Positions 7,273 through 16,028 are shown, numbered from the stretch's first letter. The stretch is DNA of 33,031 nt from an uncultured Lachnospiraceae bacterium (GCA_910587895.1 CAJUOE010000270.1:1-33031); one strand, 5' to 3'. The notes: a model not told the origin generated them from the letters alone. Program-made: numbers and translations.

Positions 7273-7313
7273 GCAACTGATATTGTACTTATTTAACAAT
7301 TGGGAGGTAGGAA

Positions 7314-7667
7314 ATGCAGAACAACGATTTAAGGGCAGAGTTAATCCGTCAGTTTCCGGCAGAAGTAGTGGAGATGAGCGACGGAAAGAATGAGGCATTT
7401 TATTCTTGCCCGACCTGCGGCAGGGCTGTGTCACTGGGAATGGATAAATGCACCTGCAGCCAGGTCTTGAGCTGGAAGAATATCCAGCAGGAGGAGGCAG
7501 CCGTAGGAAATAAGCGTAAAGCGATCATTGAATTTGAAGTGGCATCTGATTTTACAAAGGGAAACTGCAGAAAATGTCCGATTTCTTATATCGGAAAGAA
7601 TGGTACGGACAATGTGTATGAATGTCCGTTGAAGATGCGGGGTTCCTGCAGCATTAAGCTGTGCTGA
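7314..7667 (+). CDS. Small Cys-rich zinc-ribbon protein, function unknown
   Basis: The 117-residue protein is not recognised. It has two cysteine clusters: CPTCGR with a nearby CTC (residues about 28-46), which looks like a rubredoxin-type zinc ribbon, and a C-terminal set CRKC..., ECP...C...C ending in the terminal cysteine. The second set has several cysteines spaced like another metal site. No signal peptide or membrane segment is seen, so it is probably cytoplasmic. A strong GGGAGG precedes ATG 7314, and a dedicated promoter lies in the upstream gene, so it is a real, separately expressed gene. Its place directly before rubrerythrin could point to oxidative stress, but this is only inference from position. 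Confidence 0.8.
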   Translation: MQNNDLRAELIRQFPAEVVEMSDGKNEAFYSCPTCGRAVSLGMDKCTCSQVLSWKNIQQEEAAVGNKRKAIIEFEVASDFTKGNCRKCPISYIGKNGTDNVYECPLKMRGSCSIKLC

Positions 7668-7725
7668 TTTCCTGTAAAGCATACATATATTTCCCTGTAT
7701 AAAATTGTTTCATCTGCGCATACTG

Positions 7726-7739
7726 CTCATATATATGAG
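7726..7739. promoter_or_regulatory. Palindrome upstream of rubrerythrin
   Basis: CTCATATATATGAG is a perfect 14-base palindrome 16 bases before the rubrerythrin start and about 25 bases after a TATAAA-like -10 (7698-7703). It could be an operator in the leader, but it does not match the PerR consensus well. Confidence 0.35.
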
Positions 7740-7755
7740 GAAAGGCGGAAATATT

Positions 7756-8352
7756 ATGGCAATGGATTTTAAGCACAGTGAGACAATGAAGAATCTGATG
7801 CGCGCATTTGCAGGTGAGAGTCAGGCGAGGAACCGCTATACATTTGCGGCGGAACAGGCGCACAAACAGGGATTATATGTGATTGAGCATGTATTTAAGT
7901 TTACAGCGGAGCAGGAAAAGGCTCATGCACAGGTATTTTATGAGCTGTTAAAGGATGTGGCGGGAGAGAATATTGAGGTTGACGGGGGATATCCCGTTGA
8001 TATCAGTCCCAACATTTCCGAGCTTTTGAAAATGGCGCAGCACAATGAATACCAGGAGCACGATGATGCTTACAAGCATTTTGCGGATACGGCGCAGGAG
8101 GAAGGATTTGGCAAGGCGGCAGCGAGATTTCGCGCGATTGCTGAGATTGAAAAGATTCATGGAGACCGGTTTGGCGAATTTGCACGGTTGTTAGAAGAAA
8201 ATCAGCTCTTTGTCTCAAAAGTGGAGACAAAATGGATGTGCTTAAATTGCGGATATGTATATGAGGGAACGGAAGTACCCCAGAAGTGTCCGGTCTGCGA
8301 GCATGAGCAGGGTTGGTTCATACGGCTGGAGCTTGCGCCTTACAGCAAATAA
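7756..8352 (+). CDS. rbr: Rubrerythrin
   Basis: Rubrerythrin reduces hydrogen peroxide to water in anaerobes, taking electrons from rubredoxin/NADH oxidoreductase. The 198-residue protein has the ferritin-like four-helix diiron domain (FAGESQARNRYTFAAEQA near the start, FTAEQEKAHAQVFYELL, then FRAIAEIEKIHGDRF) supplying the Glu/His iron ligands. A C-terminal rubredoxin domain follows, with C162-x2-C165 and C178-x2-C181. ATG 7756 is chosen because AAAGGCGG lies seven bases upstream and the protein starts there in the family; a longer frame from 7705 has no support. The gene appears monocistronic, followed by a hairpin that can act as terminator. Confidence 0.95.
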   Translation: MAMDFKHSETMKNLMRAFAGESQARNRYTFAAEQAHKQGLYVIEHVFKFTAEQEKAHAQVFYELLKDVAGENIEVDGGYPVDISPNISELLKMAQHNEYQEHDDAYKHFADTAQEEGFGKAAARFRAIAEIEKIHGDRFGEFARLLEENQLFVSKVETKWMCLNCGYVYEGTEVPQKCPVCEHEQGWFIRLELAPYSK

Positions 8353-8376
8353 AAGAACGAAATACAGTAATTTTCA

Positions 8377-8423
8377 GTAACAGTTCAGTCGGAAAGTCAG
8401 GCTGGACTGTTACCATTCTTATT
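8377..8423 (+). terminator. Likely terminator after rubrerythrin
   Basis: GTAACAGTTCAG (8377-8388) pairs with CTGGACTGTTAC (8402-8413), with one G-U wobble, followed by an interrupted T-rich tract (CATTCTTATTTT). Confidence 0.6.
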
Positions 8424-8458
8424 TTGAGTGCATGGGAATGCATGACAGGAGGAAAAAC

Positions 8459-9769
8459 ATGAAGAAAAAAGGCTACATATTGGTCATGGCGGCAATGGTG
8501 GCGGCAACGCTGCTGGCAGGCTGTGGGAATAAGGACAATAAGGGAGACACTACTGAAAATTCTACAGAGGAATCTGCAGACGTGTTGGATTTTGACGCGT
8601 CAAAGTATGTAAAACTGGGAGACTACAAAGGGCTTGAAGTTACTTATCCGTCTGTTCTTCCGGTGACAGATGACGAAGTTCAGGAAAATATTCAATATGA
8701 ACTTGAGGAGAACACGGAGTATAAGGAGATAAAAGACCGGGCGTCGGAGATGGGCGATATTGTAAATATTGACTATACGGGCAAGATTGACGGGGAAGAG
8801 TTTGAGGGAGGAACCGACAGCGGATATGAGCTGGAGCTTGGTTCCGGGGATTTCCTGGAGGATTTTGAAAACAGCCTCGTTGGCAAGAAGGCGGGAGAGA
8901 CAGTAACCTTTCAATTGACGTTTCCCGAGGACTATGATCCGGGCGTAGCCGGCAAGGAAGCAGAATTTACCGTAAAGATTAACTCCATCAGCGAAGCGGT
9001 AACGCCGGAGTACAATGAAGAGTATGTGAAATCAATTTCGGATTTTAAGACCATAGAAGAGTATGAGGCTTCAGTTAAGAAACAGCTGCAGGAGGAAGCG
9101 GAAGATTCATCGAAGATGGAGGCGGAAGAAAATGCACTGCGGCTTGCGATTGAGAATGCCACGGTAGACGGTTATCCGCAGGAACTTTATGACTTCTTCT
9201 ATGATGATACCGTAACCGGATATAAGAATTATGCGGAATTTATGGGCATAGATTATGAGGAATTCCTGGAAAGCTATATGAGCGAGGATGATATTAAGCA
9301 GATGGCCACAGAACAGGTCAATGAATACCTCGTTGCGAGTGCAATTTTAAAAGCAGAGGGACAGGAAGTCAGCGACAGTGATTATGCGAAACTGGCGGAA
9401 GAAATGGCGAAGGAAAATGAGTACGAGACGCTTGAGGAGTATGAGGGGGATTATGGAAAGACTTACGTCATGACGCAGATTGTGAGGCAGAAGGCGATAG
9501 ATATTCTGTATGATTCTGCAAAACTGCAGGAAGTTCCAAGCGATGAATATTATAGCGATCAGGAACTGGAAAGTGATGACCTGGAATCGGAAGATGGATC
9601 TGAGATAGAATTGGAAGACGAGGATGAATCAGGTTCGGGAGAGGCAATGGAACTGGATTTGGGAGATGATGTTGAACTGGATGCGGGGGATGACGCCGGA
9701 TTAAACATGAGAGAAGGAAATGAGTTGGATGAGGGAGATACATCCAGCCTGATATTTGATGAGGATTGA
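8459..9769 (+). CDS. Trigger-factor-like FKBP peptidyl-prolyl isomerase lipoprotein
   Basis: This 436-residue protein starts with a lipoprotein signal: a KKK head, a hydrophobic core and the lipobox LLAGC with C22 as the lipidation site, so it is anchored outside the membrane. Residues about 85-190 form an FKBP-type PPIase core (MGDIVNIDYTGKIDGEEFEG, LGSGDFLEDFENSLVGKKAG). About 200-360 resembles the trigger-factor C-terminal chaperone arm. The domain order matches trigger factor without its ribosome-binding domain, so a role as an extracellular foldase, comparable to PrsA, is inferred. The last ~75 residues are a strongly acidic low-complexity tail (ELESDDLESEDGSEIELEDE and similar), which is unusual. 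ATG 8459 is preferred over 8432 because AGGAGG lies directly upstream. Confidence 0.9.
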   Translation: MKKKGYILVMAAMVAATLLAGCGNKDNKGDTTENSTEESADVLDFDASKYVKLGDYKGLEVTYPSVLPVTDDEVQENIQYELEENTEYKEIKDRASEMGDIVNIDYTGKIDGEEFEGGTDSGYELELGSGDFLEDFENSLVGKKAGETVTFQLTFPEDYDPGVAGKEAEFTVKINSISEAVTPEYNEEYVKSISDFKTIEEYEASVKKQLQEEAEDSSKMEAEENALRLAIENATVDGYPQELYDFFYDDTVTGYKNYAEFMGIDYEEFLESYMSEDDIKQMATEQVNEYLVASAILKAEGQEVSDSDYAKLAEEMAKENEYETLEEYEGDYGKTYVMTQIVRQKAIDILYDSAKLQEVPSDEYYSDQELESDDLESEDGSEIELEDEDESGSGEAMELDLGDDVELDAGDDAGLNMREGNELDEGDTSSLIFDED

Positions 9770-9788
9770 TCGGGAATTAGAGGAGAAT

Positions 9789-9829
9789 GCCTCCTGCCGT
9801 GTTAAGAAACATGGTGGGAGGCGTTTTTT
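9789..9829 (+). terminator. Intrinsic terminator between convergent genes
   Basis: GCCTCCTGCCGTGTT (9789-9803) pairs with AACATGGTGGGAGGC (9808-9822) with three wobble pairs, and six T follow. It terminates the lipoprotein gene four bases before the end of the convergent phosphatase gene. Confidence 0.9.
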
Positions 9830-9832
9830 CTG

Positions 9833-10501
9833 TCATTCTCTAAGGCTTTGGGAATCCCTGATTGCTTTTGGCAGTTCTTTTTCAGAGTCAATGATTATGG
9901 ATGCCCCGTGTTCTTTCAGAAATTCCCTGCTGCGGAATCCCCAGCTTACGCTGATGCAGGGAATGCCGGCATTTTGCGCGGTGGCGATATCGACGTCGGA
10001 GTCGCCCACATAGACGCATTGATGCGCATTCGCCTGTAATTCTTTCATGGCGGCTAATACTGTGTCCGGCGCAGGTTTAGGCGCTACGGTGGGGGATTCT
10101 CCGATGGCGGTTTGGATATAGGGCGAGAAAAAATCTTCACAGAGCCCTTTGACTGCAAGGTCAAATTTGTTGGATACCACCGCCATTTTATATCCGGATT
10201 CATGTGCCTCTTTTAGGAATTCCATAATTCCGGGAAACGGTTTGGTGAAATCTTTTTTATGTATTTCGTAGTGTTCCTTAAAATCTCTCAGGCAGTTTTC
10301 AAACGCCGGATGCGATTTGCCGCCGGGGATGGCGCGCTCCATCAGGACCGTTACTCCGTTTCCCACCATCTGGCGGACACTGTCTTCTGAGTGGGTGGGA
10401 AGATGGTATTTTTCCATGGCATAATTTACGCTGTTTGTAAGGTCTGTCAAAGTATTTAACAGCGTGCCGTCTAAATCAAAGATAATGGTATTGATTGACA
10501 T
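9833..10501 (-). CDS. HAD-family phosphatase (phosphoglycolate phosphatase-like)
   Basis: The 222-residue protein has the HAD motifs: motif I IIFDLDGTLLNT (nucleophile D9, acid/base D11), motif II VVSNK, motif III Lys in APKPAPD, and motif IV YVGDSDVD. The cap between motifs I and II is helical (C1 type), as in Gph/PGP and pyrophosphatase PpaX relatives. It likely dephosphorylates small phosphorylated metabolites such as 2-phosphoglycolate, though HAD specificity cannot be fixed from sequence. The start at 10501 follows AAGGAG at six bases; ten further codons upstream lack support. It is a single gene transcribed toward the lipoprotein gene and divergent from the beta-galactosidase. Confidence 0.9.
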   Translation of the reverse strand: MSINTIIFDLDGTLLNTLTDLTNSVNYAMEKYHLPTHSEDSVRQMVGNGVTVLMERAIPGGKSHPAFENCLRDFKEHYEIHKKDFTKPFPGIMEFLKEAHESGYKMAVVSNKFDLAVKGLCEDFFSPYIQTAIGESPTVAPKPAPDTVLAAMKELQANAHQCVYVGDSDVDIATAQNAGIPCISVSWGFRSREFLKEHGASIIIDSEKELPKAIRDSQSLRE

Positions 10502-10600
10502 GGCTGCTCCTTTCGTTTCTGCTAATTGCATATCATATGGGATGATTCCTTTTGATTATACATCATATCATCAAAAGATAGTGTAAATTTATTTATTTCC

Positions 10601-10609
10601 TGTTATAAT
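10601..10609 (+). promoter_or_regulatory. Extended -10 element before the beta-galactosidase
   Basis: TGTTATAAT is a perfect extended -10 (TGnTATAAT), but no good -35 lies 16-18 bases upstream. It is about 100 bases before the gene's start. Confidence 0.55.
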
Positions 10610-10709
10610 ATCATAAGAATATATAATTTCAGAAAGTAATTTTCGTTTGCAAATCCTCAGGTGGGTAAACGGCATTTTAACATAATTGAACATGAAAAGG
10701 AGAAGTATT

Positions 10710-12737
10710 ATGTGGGAGAAAGTCTGGAACACAGATAAAATTGCATATGGCGGCGATTACAACCCGGAGCAGTGGCCGGAGGAGACGTGGGAGGAGGATA
10801 TGCGCCTTTTAAAGCTGGCACATATTGATACCCTGACGTTGAATGTATTTTCCTGGGCGTCCCTGCAGCCAGCGGAAGACGAATATCGTTTTGATAAGTT
10901 AGATAAAATTATGGAACTGGCTGAAAATCACAATATGAATGTCTGTCTTGCCACCAGCACAGCCGCACATCCGGCATGGATGGCAAAGAAATATCCGGAA
11001 GTCCTGCGCACGGATTTTAACGGTATCAAACGTAAATTTGGCGCGCGGCATAATTCCTGCCCGAACAGCCCGGTATATCGGAAATATTCAACACGGCTTG
11101 CAGAAAAGCTGGCGGAGCGGTATCAGAAATACAGCAATATCATCGGATGGCATATTTCCAATGAATATGGTGGAGAGTGCTATTGTGAGAATTGTGAGAA
11201 GGCCTTTCGCGTATGGCTGAAAGAGCGTTACGGGACGCTGGACGAACTGAACCGCGTTTGGAATACGGCTTTCTGGGGACATACGTTTTATGACTGGGAT
11301 GAAATTGTACTTCCTGATCACCGGACAGAACATTTCACGGAAAATAAAACGGTGGCGCAGACCATCAGCATTGATTATCGCAGATTTAATTCGGACAGTA
11401 TTTTGTATTGTTTCCAGCTGGAGTACGAGGCAGTCAAAAAATATACGCCGGACATTCCGGTGACGACAAATCTGATGGAAGGTACCTACAAGGCGTTGGA
11501 TTACCGCAAATGGGGGAAATATATGGATTTTATTTCCTGGGATAATTACCCTTCCAACAGCGATTCATTTCGCAGGATTGCCCTGAATCATGAATTGATG
11601 CGGGGGGCGGGAAATGGAAAGCCATTTGTTTTGATGGAACAGACGCCGAGTTCGCAGAACTGGCAGCCGGTGAACTCCCTGAAACGTCCGGGCGTGATGC
11701 GGTTGTGGAGTTATCAGGCAGTGGCGCATGGTGCGGACGCCGTATTGTTTTTCCAGCTGAAACGCAGCATTGGTTCCTGCGAGAAATACCACGGCGCAGT
11801 CATCGACCATGTTGGAAATGAGAATACCAGAGTGTTTCGGGAGGTGACAGAGCTGGGTGCAGAGCTTGAAACCCTGGGCGGAGAAATTCTGGGTTCTACG
11901 CAGAAGGCACAAACGGCGCTGATGTTTGACTGGGAAAACTGGTGGGCGGTAGAATATTCTGCCGGTCCAAGCGTAGATTTAAAATATACGGATGAGATTA
12001 TGAATTATTATAAGGCGCTTCACAGGCGCAATATCCCGGTAGACCTGATTGGAGAGGAGAGTGACCTGTCCGGATACAAACTGGTCATTGCGCCGGTATT
12101 GTATATGACGAAACCGGGCGTGGATGAGCGGATTCGGGAATTTGTGCGAAATGGCGGAACGTTTATCACGACATTTTTCAGCGGATATGTAGATGAAAAT
12201 GATCTTGTGATTATTGGCGGATATCCCGGAAGGCTCCGTGAAATTCTTGGAATCTGGGTGGAGGAGATAGACGCTTTACCCAAAGACAGCAGCAACAGTT
12301 TCCGCTATGGTGGAAAGACCTACAGCGCCGGGATGCTCTGTGATATCATGCATTTGGAGGGCGCAAGATCTCTGGCGGAGTATCAGGAAGATTTTTACGC
12401 CGCATCTCCGGTCATTACCTGCAATTCTTTTGGAGAGGGGCAGGCATATTATGTGGGGACGCGCTCGGAGGAAGCTTTCTATGAAAAGCTGATGGAGGAT
12501 ATCTGTAAAGAGCAGGATATCTGTCCGGTGGCAGAGACGCCGTTAGCCGTTGAGGCGACAGAGCGTCGCCGGGATAAAGAACGCTATCTGTTCCTGTTGA
12601 ACCATGGGGATAAGGCGGAAAAAGTTTCTGTGCCGCAAGCGTGTACGGATTTATTGTCGTCAAAAGCATATAAGGAAAAAGAACAACTGGAGCTTGCTGC
12701 AAAAGGCGTAGCGATTCTGAAGTGGATGGAGAAATAG
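10710..12737 (+). CDS. GH42 beta-galactosidase
   Basis: The enzyme hydrolyses terminal beta-galactosides such as plant or host oligosaccharides. The 675-residue protein has the GH42 layout: an (alpha/beta)8 barrel at about 1-385 starting YGGDYNPEQWPE, the acid/base E152 in ISNEYGG, the nucleophile E310 in LMEQTPSSQNWQP, a trimerisation/beta domain around 390-600 and a small C-terminal beta domain. The Cys cluster (NSC near 110, then CYCENC just after E152) matches the structural metal site of GH42 enzymes. There is no signal peptide, so it acts in the cytoplasm on imported oligosaccharides; no transporter gene is in the window. ATG 10710 is behind AAAGGAG. Only 13 bases separate it from the next gene. 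Confidence 0.95.
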   Translation: MWEKVWNTDKIAYGGDYNPEQWPEETWEEDMRLLKLAHIDTLTLNVFSWASLQPAEDEYRFDKLDKIMELAENHNMNVCLATSTAAHPAWMAKKYPEVLRTDFNGIKRKFGARHNSCPNSPVYRKYSTRLAEKLAERYQKYSNIIGWHISNEYGGECYCENCEKAFRVWLKERYGTLDELNRVWNTAFWGHTFYDWDEIVLPDHRTEHFTENKTVAQTISIDYRRFNSDSILYCFQLEYEAVKKYTPDIPVTTNLMEGTYKALDYRKWGKYMDFISWDNYPSNSDSFRRIALNHELMRGAGNGKPFVLMEQTPSSQNWQPVNSLKRPGVMRLWSYQAVAHGADAVLFFQLKRSIGSCEKYHGAVIDHVGNENTRVFREVTELGAELETLGGEILGSTQKAQTALMFDWENWWAVEYSAGPSVDLKYTDEIMNYYKALHRRNIPVDLIGEESDLSGYKLVIAPVLYMTKPGVDERIREFVRNGGTFITTFFSGYVDENDLVIIGGYPGRLREILGIWVEEIDALPKDSSNSFRYGGKTYSAGMLCDIMHLEGARSLAEYQEDFYAASPVITCNSFGEGQAYYVGTRSEEAFYEKLMEDICKEQDICPVAETPLAVEATERRRDKERYLFLLNHGDKAEKVSVPQACTDLLSSKAYKEKEQLELAAKGVAILKWMEK

Positions 12738-12750
12738 TGAGGAGCCTGTT

Positions 12751-15438
12751 ATGATTGTGCTGAAAGCAAATGAGGAATTAAAGTCAGTATTTGGACGTAT
12801 GGTTAAGACCATGGGCGTAAACGTCGTGTGGACAGGAAGATTTGTAATTTTAAATAATTTCCTGATCATGGCGGGAAATGTGCGCTCTTTGATCTTTAAT
12901 TTTGATAACCGCAAGGTAAATACGAATGTAATTGAGCTGCCGGACCGTGAGGAGGACGCGGAGCCGATTGGGAATAATGAAATACTGACGAACGTGCTGA
13001 ATATGACGTTGTATGCATTTGGAAAATGGGGCACAATCAAGGGACTGAAGGTGGAGCAGGATTATAATCAGCTTGATGAGCTGTTTCAGGCAATTCTCAA
13101 AGATATCAAAGTAACGCCGGGATTTCGGGATGATTACTTTCGTTTTTACAAAGAAAAGATTCAGATGACATATGAGGAAGTCGTGGAGGCTGCAATCGAG
13201 GAAGGGAAACGCAAGGCGCAGGAGGCGAAAAGCGACGAGGAGGAGGCGCAGGCGGAGAAAGGACTGGGTCTGTGGCACAAAATATGCTGGAAAGTGGAGC
13301 AGTGTAATTTCTCAAGGAGCGAACTTTCCGCATATGAGAAACATGCCGCCCGTCTGGGCAACAACTTTTACCGTGCGCCGCTCCACTGTCCCAAATGTTC
13401 GGAAAAACTGTTCATGGTAGTTTATCCGGAGGGAGAAGAGAATCCGGTGGAAACGGAGGAGGGGAAAGTATATCTGGCAAGGAGTTATACCTGCAATACC
13501 TGTAATGCTTTCTATACGCCTCGGCCGGGGAAACTGTTGCAGGAAGGCGATGTGTATACGTTGGATTTTGAAGGTGACAGGGATGCCTATGAGGATTACC
13601 GCAAGCTCCTTGGCAAGACCGGACAGCGCACGACAAATTATCATTTTAATGAGTATGAATGGGAGCGTGGGAAGACGAGGGATCCGGAAACGATTGAGGA
13701 GGCATGTGCAAATCTGGAGGAGATGACAGAGGAGGAGCTTTTGGAGCTGGATGGAAAGTTACAGGAAGATTTCTTTCCGCCGGAAAAGGCGAAGCCTTAT
13801 CGCAAAAGAATTCAAAACTTACTTCGCAAATTTGAGCAGAAAAAAGAAAAAGACCCAAAAGGCGCAGAGGAGAATAATGCCCCCAAAGAACATTTCCAGA
13901 GTCAGGAGAAAAACCGGAATCAAAATGGTAAAATTTCTGATAGCAATCTGGTTTCGAGAGATGAAAACAGCCGCAGCGGGCAACTGCCGAGTGCAAAAGG
14001 AGAAATAGAGAATCGCCCGGAGGATGCGGATCGGTTGGCGCACAGGGCAGGAGAACCGCACAAAGACAGCCATGCGGGCGATGAAGTGTGGGAAAAATAT
14101 CAGGCGCGAATGCAGGTCTTAGAGCGGATGTCTCCACGGCAATTACAGGATCTGCGCCGTCAGCTGCAATCGGAAAAAAGTCTGTCTTCTGACGAGAAGA
14201 AGGAATTTGGCGCTCAGATTGATATGGCAGAGGCACGCAGGGAAGAAGAGGGCATTCGCCAGAAAATCAGGGATTGTGAAGGCAAGTCTTACAGTGTGCT
14301 CACGCGCCTGGAAGCAGACGTGGCCAAGGCAAAGACTTCGGAGGCAGCAAAAGGGGAGTTGTTAGAGCAGATCCGGGAGATGAAACGTGTCCGCGGACAG
14401 CAGGAGGCCAGTCAGCTGCTTGCATCCATGCCTGCAAATATGACGCGGAATCAGTATCGTGCATTTCGTGATAAACTGGCGCAGTATGAAGAGGTGGATT
14501 TATCTTCCTATGAGGACGAGTTGGAAGCGCGGGGCAGGCAGGCGGAAAAAGCAGAGCTGGATGCGATGGCGCGGCGTCTTGCGAAAAGCGACCGCAAAGG
14601 TCTGATGAATATGCTGCAGCAGTTAAAAGAAGGATTTTCACAGGAACATGCCGCGCCCATAAAGGCACAGATTGAAGATCGCATCCGGAAACTGGATGAG
14701 GCGGCGATTGAAAAGATTTGCCCCGATATTTTTAGTATGTCATTTGATGAGGCGGCAGAGGCGTATGAGAAGATAGAGGGCGGGCCTTTTCTGCCGGAGA
14801 TAAAGACAAATACGCTGGGAATGATTGACAAACGCCTCACTAAAATTAAGATGGATGAATGCGCTTTATTAGTAGAAAAGCTGCGCGGTGATTTAAAAGG
14901 CAGGATTAAGGATACGGAGCGTCTTCATTTTTATGAGGCGCGCAAGGTAATGCATGGAGACTGGGAAGAGGATGAGGCAAAGCTGGCAGCGCGGGCGATG
15001 AATACCTATGCGGCGGATCGCAGCCGTTACGAGTATCCGATTCTGATTTGTGATTCCTCGGCGAAGAAAAATGGCAGAGAGGGATTTCTGCTGACCCCGG
15101 ATCACATTTTCTATAACAGCGCCTTTAACAGTGAGAAAATTCCCATCCGCGGCGTTTACGGTGTAGAGGGAAATACAGGGCTTTTAAACCGTGGGATATA
15201 CATAAAGCGTGGAAATGGCATAAAGACGAAGATACCAGGCGGCATTCCTGCAAAGGAGCTGGATGTTTTCGGAAAGATTCTGGATGGGTTCGTATCGTAT
15301 CTTCAGGAAAAGCCGGAGTCAAGAAGTATTTCTTATCTGGCAAAAGAGCAGCATGAGATAAAATGCTGTTATCGCTGCGGGTATACGTATCAGGGCGGCA
15401 CAGTCTGCCCCAAATGTGGAAATCAGGCCAATCATTAA
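12751..15438 (+). CDS. Large zinc-ribbon / helical-repeat protein of unknown function
   Basis: I do not recognise this 895-residue protein. Visible parts in order are: an N-terminal beta-rich domain (about 1-130), a charged helix, a zinc ribbon (C213-x2-C216 and C248-x2-C251), and a short helical unit ending near 365. A low-complexity polar linker (about 365-445) follows, then several ~45-55-residue helical-hairpin repeats (about 445-740; for example MSPRQLQDLRRQLQ and LAKSDRKGLMNMLQQLKE). The end has a beta domain (about 760-855; EGFLLTPDHIFYNSAF..EKIPIRGVYGV) reminiscent of bacterial PH-like domains, and a terminal zinc ribbon (C873-x2-C876, C886-x2-C889). There is no signal peptide or membrane helix. 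GAGGAG precedes ATG 12751, 13 bases after the beta-galactosidase, so they are probably co-transcribed although no functional link is obvious. Confidence 0.85.
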   Translation: MIVLKANEELKSVFGRMVKTMGVNVVWTGRFVILNNFLIMAGNVRSLIFNFDNRKVNTNVIELPDREEDAEPIGNNEILTNVLNMTLYAFGKWGTIKGLKVEQDYNQLDELFQAILKDIKVTPGFRDDYFRFYKEKIQMTYEEVVEAAIEEGKRKAQEAKSDEEEAQAEKGLGLWHKICWKVEQCNFSRSELSAYEKHAARLGNNFYRAPLHCPKCSEKLFMVVYPEGEENPVETEEGKVYLARSYTCNTCNAFYTPRPGKLLQEGDVYTLDFEGDRDAYEDYRKLLGKTGQRTTNYHFNEYEWERGKTRDPETIEEACANLEEMTEEELLELDGKLQEDFFPPEKAKPYRKRIQNLLRKFEQKKEKDPKGAEENNAPKEHFQSQEKNRNQNGKISDSNLVSRDENSRSGQLPSAKGEIENRPEDADRLAHRAGEPHKDSHAGDEVWEKYQARMQVLERMSPRQLQDLRRQLQSEKSLSSDEKKEFGAQIDMAEARREEEGIRQKIRDCEGKSYSVLTRLEADVAKAKTSEAAKGELLEQIREMKRVRGQQEASQLLASMPANMTRNQYRAFRDKLAQYEEVDLSSYEDELEARGRQAEKAELDAMARRLAKSDRKGLMNMLQQLKEGFSQEHAAPIKAQIEDRIRKLDEAAIEKICPDIFSMSFDEAAEAYEKIEGGPFLPEIKTNTLGMIDKRLTKIKMDECALLVEKLRGDLKGRIKDTERLHFYEARKVMHGDWEEDEAKLAARAMNTYAADRSRYEYPILICDSSAKKNGREGFLLTPDHIFYNSAFNSEKIPIRGVYGVEGNTGLLNRGIYIKRGNGIKTKIPGGIPAKELDVFGKILDGFVSYLQEKPESRSISYLAKEQHEIKCCYRCGYTYQGGTVCPKCGNQANH

Positions 15439-15491
15439 GAGTGAGAATTGTAAATGGAAAGTGGGATGAGGGAAAAAATGGGCACAAAGAC

Positions 15492-15749
15492 TCAGTCTTT
15501 CCCCATCCAGTTACGCAGAGGATTGACTTTCTCTGCTTTTTTCATAATATCATCAGCATTCTGTTGCAGGTAATTGTTGAGTTGTGCGACCTCTTCGGCG
15601 GTAAAGCCGGAGGATTTTTCAATCATCCCGGAGGGAAGGATGCCTTCTGCAAAATCTTTTCCCCGTTCAAAGGAAACATGAACGATTTTCTGGTTCTTTT
15701 TGGTGATGACGCTGGAATAGGTCATGCGAAGTTCTTCGGACTGGTTCAC
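15492..15749 (-). CDS. Small hypothetical protein (85 aa)
   Basis: The start is GTG 15749 with a strong AAAGGAGG seven bases upstream, giving 85 residues. The first half is predicted beta (MTYSSVITKKNQKIVHVSFERG), the second half alpha (FTAEEVAQLNNYLQQNADDIMKKAEKVNP). It resembles no family I can name with confidence. It is small, soluble and lacks a signal peptide. A TATAAT element lies 43 bases upstream of its start codon. The ribosome binding site makes this frame more credible than the overlapping plus-strand open frame. Confidence 0.75.
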   Translation of the reverse strand: MNQSEELRMTYSSVITKKNQKIVHVSFERGKDFAEGILPSGMIEKSSGFTAEEVAQLNNYLQQNADDIMKKAEKVNPLRNWMGKD

Positions 15750-15791
15750 GAAAATACCTCCTTTGTATACAAGCAAATATGATTCACATTA

Positions 15792-15819
15792 ATTATACTG
15801 TTTTAATGGGAAAAAACAA
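15792..15819 (-). promoter_or_regulatory. Promoter of the 85-aa gene
   Basis: On the minus strand TTGTTT (15819-15814) and TATAAT (15797-15792) are separated by 16 bases, about 40 bases before the GTG start. Confidence 0.5.
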
Positions 15820-15921
15820 TCGTTTTTTGTAAATTATAGTAATTATTTGTAATAATTTTACTTGTGTGCCGCGGATGGCTGGATATGATCTTTTCCATAA
15901 TTTAATTTTTAGAAAGATATG

Positions 15922-15950
15922 TTTACCCCTGGAATTTGTTATGTTACAAT
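15922..15950 (+). promoter_or_regulatory. Candidate promoter for the CotH-domain gene
   Basis: TTTACC (15922-15927), 17-nt spacer, TACAAT (15945-15950) with an upstream TGT forming an extended -10. If used, the MITE-like element lies within the transcript's roughly 400-base leader. Confidence 0.5.
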
Positions 15951-16028
15951 GAATAAAACTTAAGATTTTCCCAGTTTGTATGATAGCTGTATGAGAAAAT
16001 AGGGGCAGGTATGAGAAGGTACCAAAAG

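Noticed and set aside
15472..15500. AAAGACTcAGTCTTT as a terminator between convergent genes
   Set aside because: The loop would be a single base, and the following sequence is not a T-run.
15363..15782. Plus-strand 139-codon frame
   Set aside because: It overlaps the end of the 895-residue gene and is antisense to the 85-residue gene, which has a much better ribosome binding site.
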